64,000 nt of DNA. Source: Hippophae tibetana (Eukaryota > Streptophyta > Magnoliopsida > Rosales > Elaeagnaceae). The stretch covers positions 40,049,001 through 40,113,000 of the forward strand of contig CM072812.1 in NCBI GenBank assembly GCA_037013495.1, written 5' to 3'. The notes below the pieces were generated by a model, which was given only the letters and a program-made list of their open reading frames with translations, was not told the origin of the DNA and ran no database searches. The translations under genes and the position numbers were made by a program. The first letter of the stretch is position 1. The number at the start of each line of letters is the position of its first letter. Below, in pieces: positions 46,465 through 60,251 of the stretch.

Positions 46465-49400
46465 ATGCATACATAGGCATTACTCTTATTTTCAGTATAA
46501 TTAACAGACAGATGCACCTACCGTTCATTAGTTATTTTTTAATTCAATTTATTATTATTAATTTTTTTTTTTGAAAAAATATTATGAGAATAAATGATGA
46601 TATTTTAAATTTTTTATTGATTTTTTAGTTATTCTTGTATATGTTAAAAATAATATATATAATGAATATGTTAATAACAGTTTAAAAAATATGAAGAAAA
46701 ATTATACAAATGTTTTTAAAAAATAATTATTTATCGTCATTTTGGGTTTTTTTTTTAGAATAAAATGGATAAATTGTTATAAAAATAATGAAAATTACAC
46801 TACTTTTCTGAATAAAAACTAAATTACTTGTGTTATCAGATATCCAATAATTAAATAAGCTTTGAGAGTATTTTAAAAGATACGCAAAGTTAACTTCCAA
46901 AAAGCAATCCAGTCGATTATTTTACAAATACAATAGCCGGTAATTTTGACACAACCCGTGAACTTCATATTTAAAATAGGTTTATGATTTAATTATAGAG
47001 TAAATTAATTAATGTAATATTAAATTTAAGTTATTTGTATAATTTACCATTTAATTTTTGCCCATTATAAATCTATTAATATATATTTATAAATGTTACA
47101 AATTTATAATTTATGAAAAAATTATAATTTAAATCTATCATTAAAGTTTTTATTATTTGTAACACTTATAAAAATTTTGATGATAAAATTATTATTATTT
47201 AGTATCGTCCAATTAAGAAGCATGCAACCCAAACAACCTGAATCATCTCGCTTAAGAACAAGTTATTGATAACATGGAAACATTTAGATGTAATATGACG
47301 AGTTAATGATCCACTATTTGTAACTAATTAATAACCTAATTTATGGTTTCAAATGAACTTGATCTAGTTCTACCAGAAAATCAAAAGTCAATCAAGCAAG
47401 CTGATTTGAGGAATATTATATATTAAACATTATCTAATTTAAATGTTAAAATATATCTTAAATAACTTAAAATAACCTATATTAATACATTAATTGTAAT
47501 CTTATTATATAAAGATGCTTTAACACGCTTTAAATAGAGCATTTTACATTATTACAATGACACCTATTTCTTTATCCATGTATGTATGTATATCATTTAT
47601 AGCATTAATAAAGGATCTGATTTTTATATGTCTAATATCTTTCTAGAAATCATATGGAATTAACAATTTTTCAAACAGTTATGAAAATGGTGTCACGAAA
47701 GTGGTAGATCTATAACCATTTTAAAAGCTTGATGATAAATGCATAGTAACTTAAAGTTAAATGATAAATTTTGAGAACAGTATAATATTTTTTTAGTTTA
47801 CTTAATTAAATAGATGAAAAGTGTCTGGAGCTTGTCTAGATGGTGGTGATCGACACAAGCCTGTAACTTTTAAATTACTTTGAGTACGTTTATGTAAAAA
47901 GGTACATGTTTTTAACTGTCAAAGTTAGGTTCGGTTTGGGTTGTATTTGAAACCCGATTCGCTTAATGCTACCAGAACACGGCCAATTATTTAATTAATT
48001 TTACTTTTAATTTATTAATAAAATATATTTATTTATTTATCCATAACATTAAAATACATATATATTATATATATATATAAATTATATAACGTAATTAACG
48101 TATAATTCTTTACACGCAAAAGAAAGAAATGACAATTAACTTTGCATTCCTAACTTCACATCAATGTTCTGTCTTTCTCTGTTCTTTTTTTTCAAAATCT
48201 TCACATGAACACTTGTAGACTAACTTTAATGATATACTAAGAAAAAAGGACATGATAACAACTTCCTACATTCACGTTGCAACTTTCTAGGCCAATTCAC
48301 ATGATGCTGCCATCTTGGTAGTAGTTGTGACTAATTTCTTTTTCATAATTACTAAAAGAACCTTTTTTTCAGAGAGAAATTACTGCGATAACATAACGTT
48401 TATGTCATTTTGATCTCATATAACCTAAAATTATAATATTTTTTATTTTATTTTAGACTTTTTTTATCAAACATTATTTGTGGTTTGAACAACTACTATA
48501 TCTACCATATCACATGAATTTATTTTAGAAAAACCTTATAAAATATGTTCCAGTAAAAAAAATCTTATAAAATATGTACAAATTATATTAATATTTTGCA
48601 ATTTAATTTTTATTCATATTATAGTATATATTCTTGCACTATTCAAAAATTTTGTTGTTGCAAATTTCCCTATTTCTTAACCGTGTCTCAAAACTTTATT
48701 ACATTTAAATTATGAATTTTCTACAATATATATATTACATTTTGACCTAATCTTAACCATTTAATTTAAGTATATAGTTAATATTCAACTTTCTTTCATT
48801 TGAAGAGATGTTCAAAAAAAATAACGGTTAAGAAACTATTTCACACTATTTATAATTTTAGTTATAAGAAATTCACTTCCACTAAAAAGAAAATATAAAC
48901 CGTAAGAAATTTACAGTCTAGACTTAACAAAGCGTTAAGACAGAAGCGTAGGGCGTGAGAAAATTAAACAAAAATTAATATACAAATTTTACATAAATAA
49001 TACATCAACATGTAATCAAAAATTAACATTTTGTTATATATATAATACTCACATGTGTATGTATAGATTTAAAAATTTGCAACAACCAAAAAAATAAAAA
49101 TCTGAACAAAGTAACTATAAATATTTTAAAATATTAATAACTTAAATGAGATAGTAAATATTAGTGTAATTTTAATGTTTGTACAAATTTCAAATCCCTC
49201 AATTTTGACGGCCGTAAAAATTATGATTTTTGATTGTTATTTTTTTGTTTTTCTTTTAGGCTAAGAGATCATGATTTGGTTTATGAGGGATTTGATACTA
49301 TGACTTTCGTAATCACGACAAAATCATATTGTTCACATATAAAAAGGAAAAAAAGAAAGAGGCAAAGTCCATTACTTATTGTATAAGAAAGATATATCCA

Positions 49401-49950
49401 ACAAAATAAAAAACACGAAGTCACTTGCCAGCTTGAAAATAAGTAAAATAATTAAAAAAAATTACATTAATTAACATATTTAAAATTTATAATAATAAAA
49501 ATAATATATTAATAACAGTAAATTTTTAAATTTTGATCGAATTAAATAGAATTAAATATTCAAAAATTTAAATTATTGAAATTCAATTTTAATAATATTT
49601 AATTTCACTTCGAAATATTTTTTTATAATAATAAAAATATATATATATTAAAATTAAGGTGTACTATTTTTATATTTTTATTTTCTCTTAAAAAAGTTGA
49701 TTTGAAACAATTTATTGTTAACTTAAGGATGGGAATTATAAAATTTGAAGAATATGTATCATGTGACAAATTTCTGCAATATGAAGCTTATTATGGGTTG
49801 ACATATGGGCTAATATATTGTCTTTAATTAAAATGTAAATTCAGCTCCGAAAGTAACCAAATTAGTTTAAAATAACATTTTCTTTATATATTACCTGTAT
49901 ATATCTATATAATTTATGTACATTTTGCATGTAAATAAATATATATTATA

Positions 49951-49951
49951 T

Positions 49952-49982
<31 letters not shown>
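49951..49982. repeat. (AT)n microsatellite
   Basis: Uninterrupted AT run. Confidence 0.9.
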
Positions 49983-49986
<4 letters not shown>

Positions 49987-50143
49987 TATGTCAAATTAAT
50001 ATGCTATTTTTATTTAATATGATTATGTAAAACCTATATATCTATTAATTAACTCCACTCCTTAAAATGATATATGGACGGCGCTATATAACACCGTGTT
50101 TGCCTAACTATTATCTCTTGTTTCTTATTTAATTATTCTTGAA

Positions 50144-51221
<1,078 letters not shown>

Positions 51222-52605
51222 AGAACTTACGCCGTAACGATCAACCGACAGAGTTTATATTGACTTAGAAGACAAGTTGCATGGGATGGAGAAGAAGATA
51301 AGAGAATAACCATCTCTTTTATTGCTTCGAATTGTTAAACATATACACGTAATAGATTAGACATTTGAACTAAGTGATTTGTCCCAATAAAAAGATTGAA
51401 CTAAATGACAAAATAAATATAAAAAAAAAATGAGAGCATATTCTAAGATATTTCTCATGCACTTATCTCAAGATTCAAGAATTGTAGGGATATATACATA
51501 TTAAAAAAATAACAATTTAACGACAATGAAATAGGCATAAAAGAGAAATTTAGAGAAATTATTATTTTTACCAAAACTATAAACCCTAGATTTTCGATTG
51601 TATGATATATCCAATGATGGAGTATTGCTCAAACATATTTTAAGTACATAAACATAAGTCACTACATAACAAGTTGCTACCACTAACTAGTTTAGCTGTA
51701 TAGATAGGTTCTTGATAGCCATTGAGATGATATGAATTTTTTATTAGAAAAATAATGTATGAAAAAGAAACAGTTTACAACCATAACCTAGCAGAAAGAC
51801 CCATATCTTTTTTGGAATTATGCTCTCCCTATCTACCCAGTGGAATCTACTTATTCTCAGATTGTTTGGTTGATTATTTGAGAAGATGAAATTACCTCAT
51901 GAAGCCTATAGCGATTTGAATGTCCATTACTAAAGGGTGGTTTAGAGCACTCTACTTTCTTGGTGCTTTATATTTGTTTTATTTTAGTTGGTTTTATGAA
52001 TTTCACAAGTCTTGACTGATACTTAAAAAGATTAATTTTTGAAAACTTCTTAAAGATTAAGGTTTAACATTTTATTTATACTATTTAATACTATTCCTCA
52101 AACGTGAGATTATTTTATTTTTGTGAAAACTCATCACTCCAACTTTCCTCGAGAATGTATTTTTTTGTTTTTTATAAGGCCTATCAAACATAAAAAAGTC
52201 TAATTGTTTTTTAGAGTTATCATATGAATTTGATCTTGTGATGTTAATGTGTCGATACTGTGTTAAAAATATTGGCACCAAATTCTAACAATATTTTGCG
52301 TTGTTAGAGTCAATACTCGGCTAGCTCTAGGGGAAGGTTGGTATTGCTTAATTCTTACGCATGCATTTGTGATGCTTTGGTGTGAAAAATTGGTTCTATG
52401 AGAAGTGTGAACAATTAACTTTGATATAGTTTTTGCTAGTTATGTCGGTCAGGTTCTTTTGGGGTTCAGACTCTGGTGGTAATACATAATGATTCTCCAT
52501 TTTTGTACATATAATTTTGCTGCAATAAGTTGAAAATTTTAATTCCTAGCTAGTAGCTAGCATAATCACTAGTTACTTAGAGTTTTATATATTTTTATAA
52601 AAGAA

Positions 52606-52677
<72 letters not shown>

Positions 52678-53217
52678 GCATATTCGAAAATATAATGAAA
52701 ATATTTTTCTTCTTCCTATAGTGAAAAACATGTTTTTGTAAGGGTTGTTAAAATAAGAATCATCCGAACGTAGAAATGTTTCTCTTTTGTATATATGTAT
52801 AAATTATTAAAAAAAAATGCTTACAAACAGACATCTACCTTCATAATTTACCATAGCACATTCTTCGAAGTTTTGCCCCAACCCTAAACCATCCAGTCGA
52901 AATTTATAACTAGAGCACCAACCAAGGTTGTACTAAAATAAATGGACCAATTCTTTCTTTCAAAACTAGTGTTACAAAATTCACACTAGTTTTAATAAAC
53001 ACAACAAAAACTAAACCACATTAACAGAAGAGTTAACTAAATACAAACAGGGAAAAACTAGAAACATAGATGTATTGCAATATACTCCAGCGCTAAGGAC
53101 ATCTTTGAGGCTCTTTACATATACATCTCCAATTAGAGAACTTAACTTAAAAGCACTTATCCTAGAATTATTGTCCTAACATCATCCTTGAGCTGCTAGA
53201 ATAGTGGTTTCCTTCAT
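51222..53217. other. AT-rich spacer downstream of the DUF4220 gene
   Basis: No gene is recognised. It contains a long (AT)n at 52609-52673. The part from about 52840 to 53217 probably includes the 3' UTR of the minus-strand gene. Confidence 0.55.
52609..52673. repeat. (AT)n microsatellite, about 32 units
   Basis: Uninterrupted AT run of 65 bases. Confidence 0.95.
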
Positions 53218-53310
53218 CTGAAATTTGGAAAACACCAAAAAGATTGAAAATAATTCTTAGTTTCTTCATGAACTCCATATATTGGTTCAAAACAATCAGT
53301 AGTAGCATAC
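53218..53310 (-). other. Possible 3' UTR intron of the DUF4220 gene
   Basis: On the minus strand a donor-like AAAC|GTATGC at 53310 and an acceptor CCAAATTTCAG ending at 53218 bound 93 AT-rich bases just after the stop codon. The prediction is based on motifs only. Confidence 0.35.
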
Positions 53311-53327
53311 GTTTAAGGTCAAGGGTA

Positions 53328-55403
53328 CTATTCCTCTTCATAAAACTGTGAACCTAAACCCAAATGATTCATGAGTAACCAAGTGAGTGTCAATAGTTGT
53401 CCACCCTTGCTAGGCTGCTCGGCGTGTACAATTGGTCTACAATTAATAGCAGCATATGACAATAGTTCAACCCAAACCTGATCCATAATTTTCCATCTCT
53501 CAAGTTTATTCAATCCTCTAAGCTGCTGTCCAAGAACAAATGCATCAAAGAATACTGATTTGTTCATTCTCTTGGCCTTCTTCCCATTACAAGTAGAAGG
53601 CCTCATTAATAAGGCTTTAACAGAATTAATCGTTCCACAAGCTCCTGAATAATCTGAAACTGAATTAGTCTCAAAGAATGTCTTAGCCTCAGCACAAGTG
53701 TCTTGAAACACTACATGCCAATTACCCAAAACTGGAGCCAAAAGTGTGTTCTGTGCAACCAAAAGATAGAACATGTAATTTGAAAGAAGCTTGCAAAATC
53801 TTGTGCTCTCAATATGATCATTTTCAGTACTAGCCATCCCTTGGGTTGTTTCTTCCATTTCATCATCGCAACAAAGTTGAGTAGCAATGTGCCATAAAAG
53901 TAAGCTTTCTGCATATTGAAACTCATCTATGCTCCATTTTAAAAGACTACTCACTTTTGATGTACTCCGTAAAAGAGCCCATCCACCTTTTTGAGAACAA
54001 GCATCTCTTCCATCCCTTATATTGTTTGCCTCAAAAGATCTTCTCTTCAACTCATTAAAAATAAAGCATTGCAGGCCTTCAGAAATAGGGACTGAAGTTG
54101 AAAATATAAAAACTTTTATTTTCTCTAAGAATTCACTTAGATAAACAAACCCAGCTAAGGTTCTAAGCCATTTTGGATTCCCATCAAAAAAATACTCAAA
54201 TATATTATACTGAGAAACAGATCTAGACCATCTTTTTTCTTTAAGAGTAGCTAAAGTAATACTTGCTATGAATCTTCTTGTCCAGCTATCTTTAAGAACA
54301 ACCAATGTCCAATCAGAAAACATTAGCTTCATGAATGATAGAAAATCAAGTCCAATACCTCCAATGAGCAAGACATACGTTAAGAATGTATCGAAATGAC
54401 CAAACCCAGTTTTATCCGCCAATGAAAACATGACTAAAGAAACCATAGCAAAGCAGAAACAAACATTCCGAAGAATAAACCCAATTCTACAACGCATAAA
54501 AAGTACCTTGGTGTGAAGAACTTGATACATGAAGCTGAGCTCATACTCTATTATTCTAAAAGCTTCATTAGCAGCTATCCTAAGAAAAAAATTCCGACTT
54601 GATTGTCTATGTTTTGAGCTAAGAAGAAACCCAACAATAAGGCCTTTAAAATTTTCGGACAGAGAATAAGCCACTAACAGTAATTTCATGTCATCCAAAT
54701 CTGAAGGTGTTCCATCAACAGTACATTCAATACTATTGTTCTTATTCTTGTTCTGGGTATTAATCAATATGTCATCTTGGCTTGAGCTAGCTTTAACCCA
54801 TCTCGATAAAGAATAAGTAGCCATAGCTTCTTCATAATCAGAACTAGGATAAGGTTCAGGCAAAGCAGTAGCCCCAAAACGATCCAAGCTAGCTCGGTAA
54901 AGAGCATAAGTTCTCTCCCCAAATTTGATAGTTCCAACAGTGAACAACAAAAAAGCAGGTAACCAGAGTTTGTTGTCGGGAAGGGTAAGAAACAGAGTAT
55001 AAGCAACAGCAACAACTTGTAAAAAAAGACCAAACAAGTGTCGAAGCCATAACTCGTTGTCCTCAACAGCAAAAGAAGTAATACTATCAGGTCCACCCAG
55101 ATGAATTAAAAGGAAAGATGCCCAAAAAGAACAAAGATCTTCATTTGCCTTTTGAAATTGAGGATCAAATACAAATCGACCTTTGGTGATTTGGCCTATA
55201 GCAAAAGCAGCGATCCAATCTGCCAATAGGTAAGCGGACCAAATTAAAGTGATTAATAAAACACTACAACGCCTCTGTCTCCATGAGGCAAAGAAACCCA
55301 GAAAAATTTGAAGGAAAAGGCTTAGAGATATACACACCCTAATATCCCAAATATCCCATACAATCTTCAATAGCTGGATCCTCTTGGGGATTGGTATTTC
55401 CAT
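53328..55403 (-). CDS. DUF4220/DUF594 membrane protein
   Basis: A 691-residue uninterrupted protein, the only intact gene in the window. The N-terminal half carries hydrophobic segments at about residues 22-40, 47-70, 93-103, 119-141 and 146-160. Two more lie near 300-327 and 337-358. The DUF4220 hallmark is present: HLGGPDSITSFAVEDNELWL at 101-120, followed by RH. A low-complexity Asn/Lys linker lies near 215-225. The C-terminal DUF594 hallmark is VWVELLSYAA, then HAEQPSKGGQLLTLTWLLMN (660-679) and HLGLGSQF. The length is normal for this plant-specific family, whose biochemical role is unknown; membrane location is inferred. The start is the ATG at 55401-55403, shortly after a probable 5' UTR splice acceptor (TCTCTTTCAG at 55433). 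A single coding exon is usual for the family. No frameshift or unusual composition is seen. It lies alone between AT-rich spacers. Confidence 0.95.
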   Translation of the reverse strand: MEIPIPKRIQLLKIVWDIWDIRVCISLSLFLQIFLGFFASWRQRRCSVLLITLIWSAYLLADWIAAFAIGQITKGRFVFDPQFQKANEDLCSFWASFLLIHLGGPDSITSFAVEDNELWLRHLFGLFLQVVAVAYTLFLTLPDNKLWLPAFLLFTVGTIKFGERTYALYRASLDRFGATALPEPYPSSDYEEAMATYSLSRWVKASSSQDDILINTQNKNKNNSIECTVDGTPSDLDDMKLLLVAYSLSENFKGLIVGFLLSSKHRQSSRNFFLRIAANEAFRIIEYELSFMYQVLHTKVLFMRCRIGFILRNVCFCFAMVSLVMFSLADKTGFGHFDTFLTYVLLIGGIGLDFLSFMKLMFSDWTLVVLKDSWTRRFIASITLATLKEKRWSRSVSQYNIFEYFFDGNPKWLRTLAGFVYLSEFLEKIKVFIFSTSVPISEGLQCFIFNELKRRSFEANNIRDGRDACSQKGGWALLRSTSKVSSLLKWSIDEFQYAESLLLWHIATQLCCDDEMEETTQGMASTENDHIESTRFCKLLSNYMFYLLVAQNTLLAPVLGNWHVVFQDTCAEAKTFFETNSVSDYSGACGTINSVKALLMRPSTCNGKKAKRMNKSVFFDAFVLGQQLRGLNKLERWKIMDQVWVELLSYAAINCRPIVHAEQPSKGGQLLTLTWLLMNHLGLGSQFYEEE

Positions 55404-55434
55404 GTTTATTTAATTTGCTGCTTTATTAAACCTG
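55404..55434 (-). other. 5' UTR tail and probable intron acceptor of the DUF4220 gene
   Basis: On the minus strand TACTCTCTTTCAG precedes a 29-base A/T-rich leader ending in the ATG. This suggests a spliced 5' UTR, but the upstream exon was not located. Confidence 0.4.
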
Positions 55435-57933
55435 AAAGAGAGTAAGAGTTGTATCTAAGTGAAGTTGGATAACATGCTTAGAAATTACATCGATTATTAA
55501 CAAGTAACCACTACATTCAACACACAGAGGAAGAGTTAGAGCAAAACACAATCTGTGGCCCGGCTTTCAGATGTTGAAATGTTAAATACTTTTTTTTTTT
55601 TTACCACGTTGAAATGTTAACTTAATTAATATGCACGCTTTACTATTTTTTTTTAATTTTTTTTTTGAAAAATCTTTCGTGGGATTTTATGAAAATGTTG
55701 CTTAGCAGTATAAGATAGAAAGTGTAATTTAGTCTTCTTCTTTTTTTTATAAAAATATATTATTTAATTATTTTTAATAAAATAAAAATTATTCAAAAAC
55801 TTTTAACAAACAATCTTAATAATAAAATCATATTTAAAAAATATCAAATAGTTTACTTCGATCTCTTCTTCATAAACAAAATGATTAAAAATTACAATTT
55901 ATAACCTAACATATGAAATAATATATTTTTATTAAAATAAAGTGATTAATTTAACTCTTTATCTTTTTTTTTATTATATAGTTATATAAAATAAATCATT
56001 TTTAATATTAAATAATACAATATTTTAAATAATTAAAAAATAAAAATTAATATTAATATTTTAAATAAAAATATTTTCATATATTATAACAATATCATAA
56101 TTATAATTAAAATAGTAATTTATAATTTGATTCAATTATATGAATTTAATTGTATTTATCAATAATATTACGTTATATTATTTATAATTTATTATAAATT
56201 TATAATAAATAAACTTTCTTCTTTAAATAATATATTAAAATAAGTATTATATTAATTTTTTAATTTTTTAAAATTAAATATATCTTACAAATAAAAAAAA
56301 ATTACATCCGTTCAAGTGATATTTATAGTTAAAATTGATTCAAAACGATTATAATTATTAACATAATTTTAGGATATCATGCACGTCCCTACACATGCAA
56401 ATAATTCAAATCTTGTTTGTTTACAGTCACTTCACGTTAATTTTTCTCGTGTAGAATGCATATGTCAGGTATATAATTCAATTAATTTTAAAATAATATA
56501 TTATATATATATATATTATTTTAATTTTAATATTAATTGAATTGGTTATACAAAAAATTCAAAAAGTTTAATACATATAATGTAAACGGAAAAATTTGAG
56601 AGAAGGTTATTTTCATCCCTTATTATAGAATGGGATTTTTCCTTTGAAAGTTGTGGTATGGAGGATTTATTATTAATAATTATATTTTATATATTATAAT
56701 AATGAATTTTTATAATTAAATTATTTATATAATAATAAATATATTATTTTTAATTAGGATTAATTTTACTTAATTAAATTTTTTTATAAATATATAATAT
56801 ATTAAAAAAATGGTTTGGGAATAGGCAAAATGAGAGGATAATTTTTAACTCCATTCAGTACTCAACGAGACGTTCTCCACCAACATTAAAATTGGAATTT
56901 TTCCACTATTTTCCATTCTTATAGAAGAAATTGGCATCCTAATATCACTGTTCAAAACATATATTTTGATACTAGTGCTGCAATGGCCCGCCCTAAATTT
57001 GCGGTGGATTCTTCTTAAAAATAAAAATAAAAACAATGGGCGGTGATCTGTACGAGCTTTTATTGTGAGGATGGAACATTTTTACACATAAAAAAATAAA
57101 AATTTACAATTAATTTATAAATTTAAAGAAAAATAATTAAAATAAAATAAATTTTATTTATAATGTTATAATTTTGTAATTAAATCCTTAAACACATCTT
57201 ATATGCTAATTTTTAATGATGGGATTGATGTGTGTTATAATTAGCATGATTCTTTATTTTTATTATTTAGTTCTAAGTTGAAAATCACGTTTTTTTATTT
57301 AATAAAAATATTTTATTGAAATATTTTTAAAAAAGAAAGAAAAATATAATATAAAGTATTTATTTTAAATTTAAAATTAATATCAAGTGATATTCTATAT
57401 AAAAAAGGAATATTGTACTATGTAATTATAAGTACAATTATAAACACTAATCGAAAAATGACGGTTATATTATGACTATACAAATTATCATTATAAAATA
57501 TATTTTTATTAACAACAGTTATATTTAACAATATATTAATTAATATAATTTTATTATGATAAAAAAAATTATTATGTTAAATTATAATTTAAGATCAAAA
57601 GAGTATACGGACTATATCAATGTTCGAAATAATAGGGGTTTATCCGTATCTCGATTTGGCAAATTTTAGTGTAATTTATATGCATATTTTTACAAATTAA
57701 AGTAGATACCTTTTATTCATATTAAATTGAGATGACTTATAATAGAATATAATTAAATTATAAAAATGAATCTATTTACTTATCTTATCATAAATAATTT
57801 ATCATCTAGACCCATCCCAACTTAATAATTTAAAGTATTACACGAGCCCCACATAAAAATTGAGGGGTACTTATAATATGCACAAATAAGTTTATTTATT
57901 TATTACAATTAAACCATAAAAACGCAGCCAAGA
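55435..57933. other. AT-rich spacer, promoter side of the DUF4220 gene
   Basis: Very AT-rich with many short A and T runs. No gene, TATA box of note or repeated element could be supported. A slightly GC-richer stretch at 56845-57060 has a 63-codon minus-strand frame of unknown meaning. Confidence 0.5.
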
Positions 57934-58071
57934 GATAGACTGTGCGAGTGAGTGGACAAGAGCCAACGAACAACCCCATTAAGGAAAGGTTAAAGTCCGC
58001 TATTAATAGATAAACTGTGCGAAGTGAGTGGACAAGAACCCACGAACAACCCCATTAAGGAAAGGTTCAAG
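57934..58071. repeat. 75-bp-period tandem duplication
   Basis: Units begin at 57934 and 58009. Both contain GTGAGTGGACAAGA and ACGAACAACCCCATTAAGGA followed by AAGGTT. The unit is far less AT-rich than the flanks. Confidence 0.9.
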
Positions 58072-58460
58072 TGATTTATCATGTATCTCTAAATTTTAAT
58101 TAAATTTAAGTATAGATTTTTAATTTATTATTTAATTTTTAAATTTGTAAAATTTTATATATAAATCTCTAAATTATATACTATTATTTTTTAAAATTTA
58201 ATTAAATTTATACGTTAATTTTTAATTTTTTAAAACGTACGATTTGATTGGAAAAAATTCAAAAATATCCCTCAGGTTTTCAATATCTTCATAAATACTT
58301 TTTAATATTTACAAAAAAAAACTACAATATCCTTAAAGTTTAAGGTATCTTTAAAAATGTCATTATTTAACAGAAGTTAAATAAACCTGTGAAAAATCAT
58401 ATCAATATCTGGAAAAAAAAATTCTACCCTTACCTATATAGCTTTTTGAATTTTACCGTT

Positions 58461-58515
58461 GAGAATATTATCACAAATACATTTGGGGTTTTAATTTTCT
58501 TCAAACTTATCCTAC
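58461..58515. repeat. Extra copy of a terminal inverted repeat
   Basis: GAGAATATTATCACAAATAC and the following GGGGTTTTAATTTTCTTCAA match the terminal repeats of the element at 59177-59928. This may be the outer end of a larger or older copy. Confidence 0.6.
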
Positions 58516-58795
58516 TATAGTAATTAATTTATCTTTATCAAAAATACCTATGTTATAATAATTATTATACATTTATCAAAAATATTTTCGTAATAATAAT
58601 TAATTTAACTTCATTAAAAATACATCTGTTATAATATTTAATTTATTTTCATCAAGAATACCATTGTTTCTCAATAACATGATATAAATATTTTTTAAAA
58701 ATATTCCTACTTAATAACCTGCTATAAATAATCATCAAAAATACCCCTAATCAATAATAAGCTATAAATATTCATCAAAAATACCGCTAATTTTA
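58515..58795. repeat. Degenerate ~47-bp tandem array
   Basis: A loose unit of the form TAATTTATTTTCATCAAAAA followed by TACCCCTNTTATAATAA recurs about six times with substitutions and length changes. Confidence 0.65.
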
Positions 58796-59176
58796 AATCT
58801 AAAGTACATTATTCAATACACATCATGTATCCACATTCACATTCTCATACCATATTAACATTTTCATTCATTTTTATCATCCTATACAACAATCAAAAGT
58901 ATTTTCAAAAAATGTGTTACTCATGAACATTAACACACAATATCAAACATATGATCATAAACTTGATACAAAACAAAGCACATAATATTATGTCAACAAT
59001 GGGCTCATTTTCCTCATTTTGGTTGTGTCCTTACTGTCATAGTTTTGTTTATAAGCATTATTATGTTAAATCATAATTGTTGAAAACATCATCATCAAAA
59101 TCTATTTTTTTAATATATCGTCTCAAAACAAAGCAAATAAAAGATAAACCCTAAACAATATTATGGTCATAAATCT
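58796..59176. other. AT-rich spacer, no gene seen
   Basis: No feature recognised between the tandem array and the inverted-repeat element. Confidence 0.5.
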
Positions 59177-59928
59177 GGAATATTATCGTAAATATCCTTG
59201 AGGTTTTGTTTTTCTTGAAAATTACCCCTGAACTTTAATTAATATTAAAACTCACATTGATAATGTTTCTTTAGGGAAAAAGGCGTCAGTCATATAGTAA
59301 ACAACATAGAGAAATAGAAAAGGATACTTTCGTTGTCATCATCAGCTCAAAGCTTCAAGAGTCAAATCCCTAAACCTCGAGACCTATATTGGCTTGTTCT
59401 CTTCCTACAAACTCTTTTTTTCTCTTTCCTAAATCATCAAAATTCTATTTTTTTTCTCTGGATTATATTTATTGATCTCTCTCTTTTAATTCAAAATATC
59501 CTCTCAATCTCAGTCCTTGTTCATATTATTATTTTCTAAAAAAATTGTTTCTTTTTAATTTATTAATTAGTAAATAAGCTTGTTTTTCAAAATTTTACTT
59601 GTATTAAATTGTTGTCTAAACCCTAGCGTAAATCCCACGCTAGTAAATCCAATCTAAAATAAGTGAGTGGAACAAGCGACCAGGGAGGCTGGAAGGGTGG
59701 CGGTGCGGCTGGGAGACAAGGAAGTAAACTTGCGTGAAGAAGAAGAGAAAGGTATGTCGAGAAAGAAAGTGATATGGGAGTATGTATATGGGAGATTATT
59801 ATTTTGCCCCTAATGCTAAACAGAGATATAACGCTGATAACATTGGAGGGCAATTTTGATATTAAATAAAACTCATGGATAATTTTGAAGAAAAGTAAAA
59901 CCTCAGGAGTATTTGTGATAATATTTCG
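59177..59928. mobile_element. Terminal-inverted-repeat element with gene-like interior
   Basis: The left end (59177-59255) and the reverse complement of the right end (59850-59928) match over about 75 bases. Both include ATATTATC, AAATAT/AAATAC, TGAGGTTTT and TTTTCTT-AAAATTA. The interior is GC-richer and promoter- or exon-like: 59333-59540 on the plus strand and 59623-59853 on the minus strand, with CTTCTTCTTCACGCAAG. It could be a captured gene leader, as in Pack-MULEs. The superfamily is not determined because no clear target duplication is visible. Confidence 0.55.
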
Positions 59929-59944
59929 ATTTGATACTCAAACA

Positions 59945-60200
59945 TTTAAAGTTTCATACATACATCCCTAAATTTTTAAATCATATGATTTAGTTCATAA
60001 ACTTTTAAATCTATACAGTTAAATCCTAAATTTGTGATTCATAAATATATATTTTAGTAACTAAGTTATAAACTAAGTATGAAATTTTAAAAGTTTGAAA
60101 ATAGATTTAAGATTTCATGGAACTATGTATGAAGTTTTAAATATTTAGACATAAAATGATATGTTTTAAAAATTTAAAGACATATGTATGGATTTAAATA
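59945..60200. mobile_element. Foldback MITE-like element
   Basis: The left arm (about 59950-60012) and right arm (about 60125-60190) are imperfect reverse complements. They share CATACATA, CTAAATTTTTAAA/TTTAAATTTTTAAA and ACTTTTAAA-type words. The element is AT-rich and non-coding. Confidence 0.5.
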
Positions 60201-60251
60201 AGACTTTAAGACCAATGTTACACTTTAACTTAGAAAAATAAGAAAGCGTAA

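Larger units (their letters stand above)
44481..50143. other. Long AT-rich spacer, no gene seen
   Basis: 5.7 kb without convincing coding potential on either strand. It holds simple repeats: (TTA)n at 45643-45677, an A run at 45959-45973 and (AT)n at 49951-49982. It also holds a 22-bp minisatellite listed separately. Confidence 0.6.

Noticed and set aside
53711-53926. Open frames within the DUF4220 gene (also at 54764-55096)
   Set aside because: They are other-frame shadows of the real coding sequence on the same strand.
56845-57036. 63-codon minus-strand open frame
   Set aside because: There is no start context, no homologous motif recognised and no second copy here; probably a chance frame in a slightly GC-richer patch.
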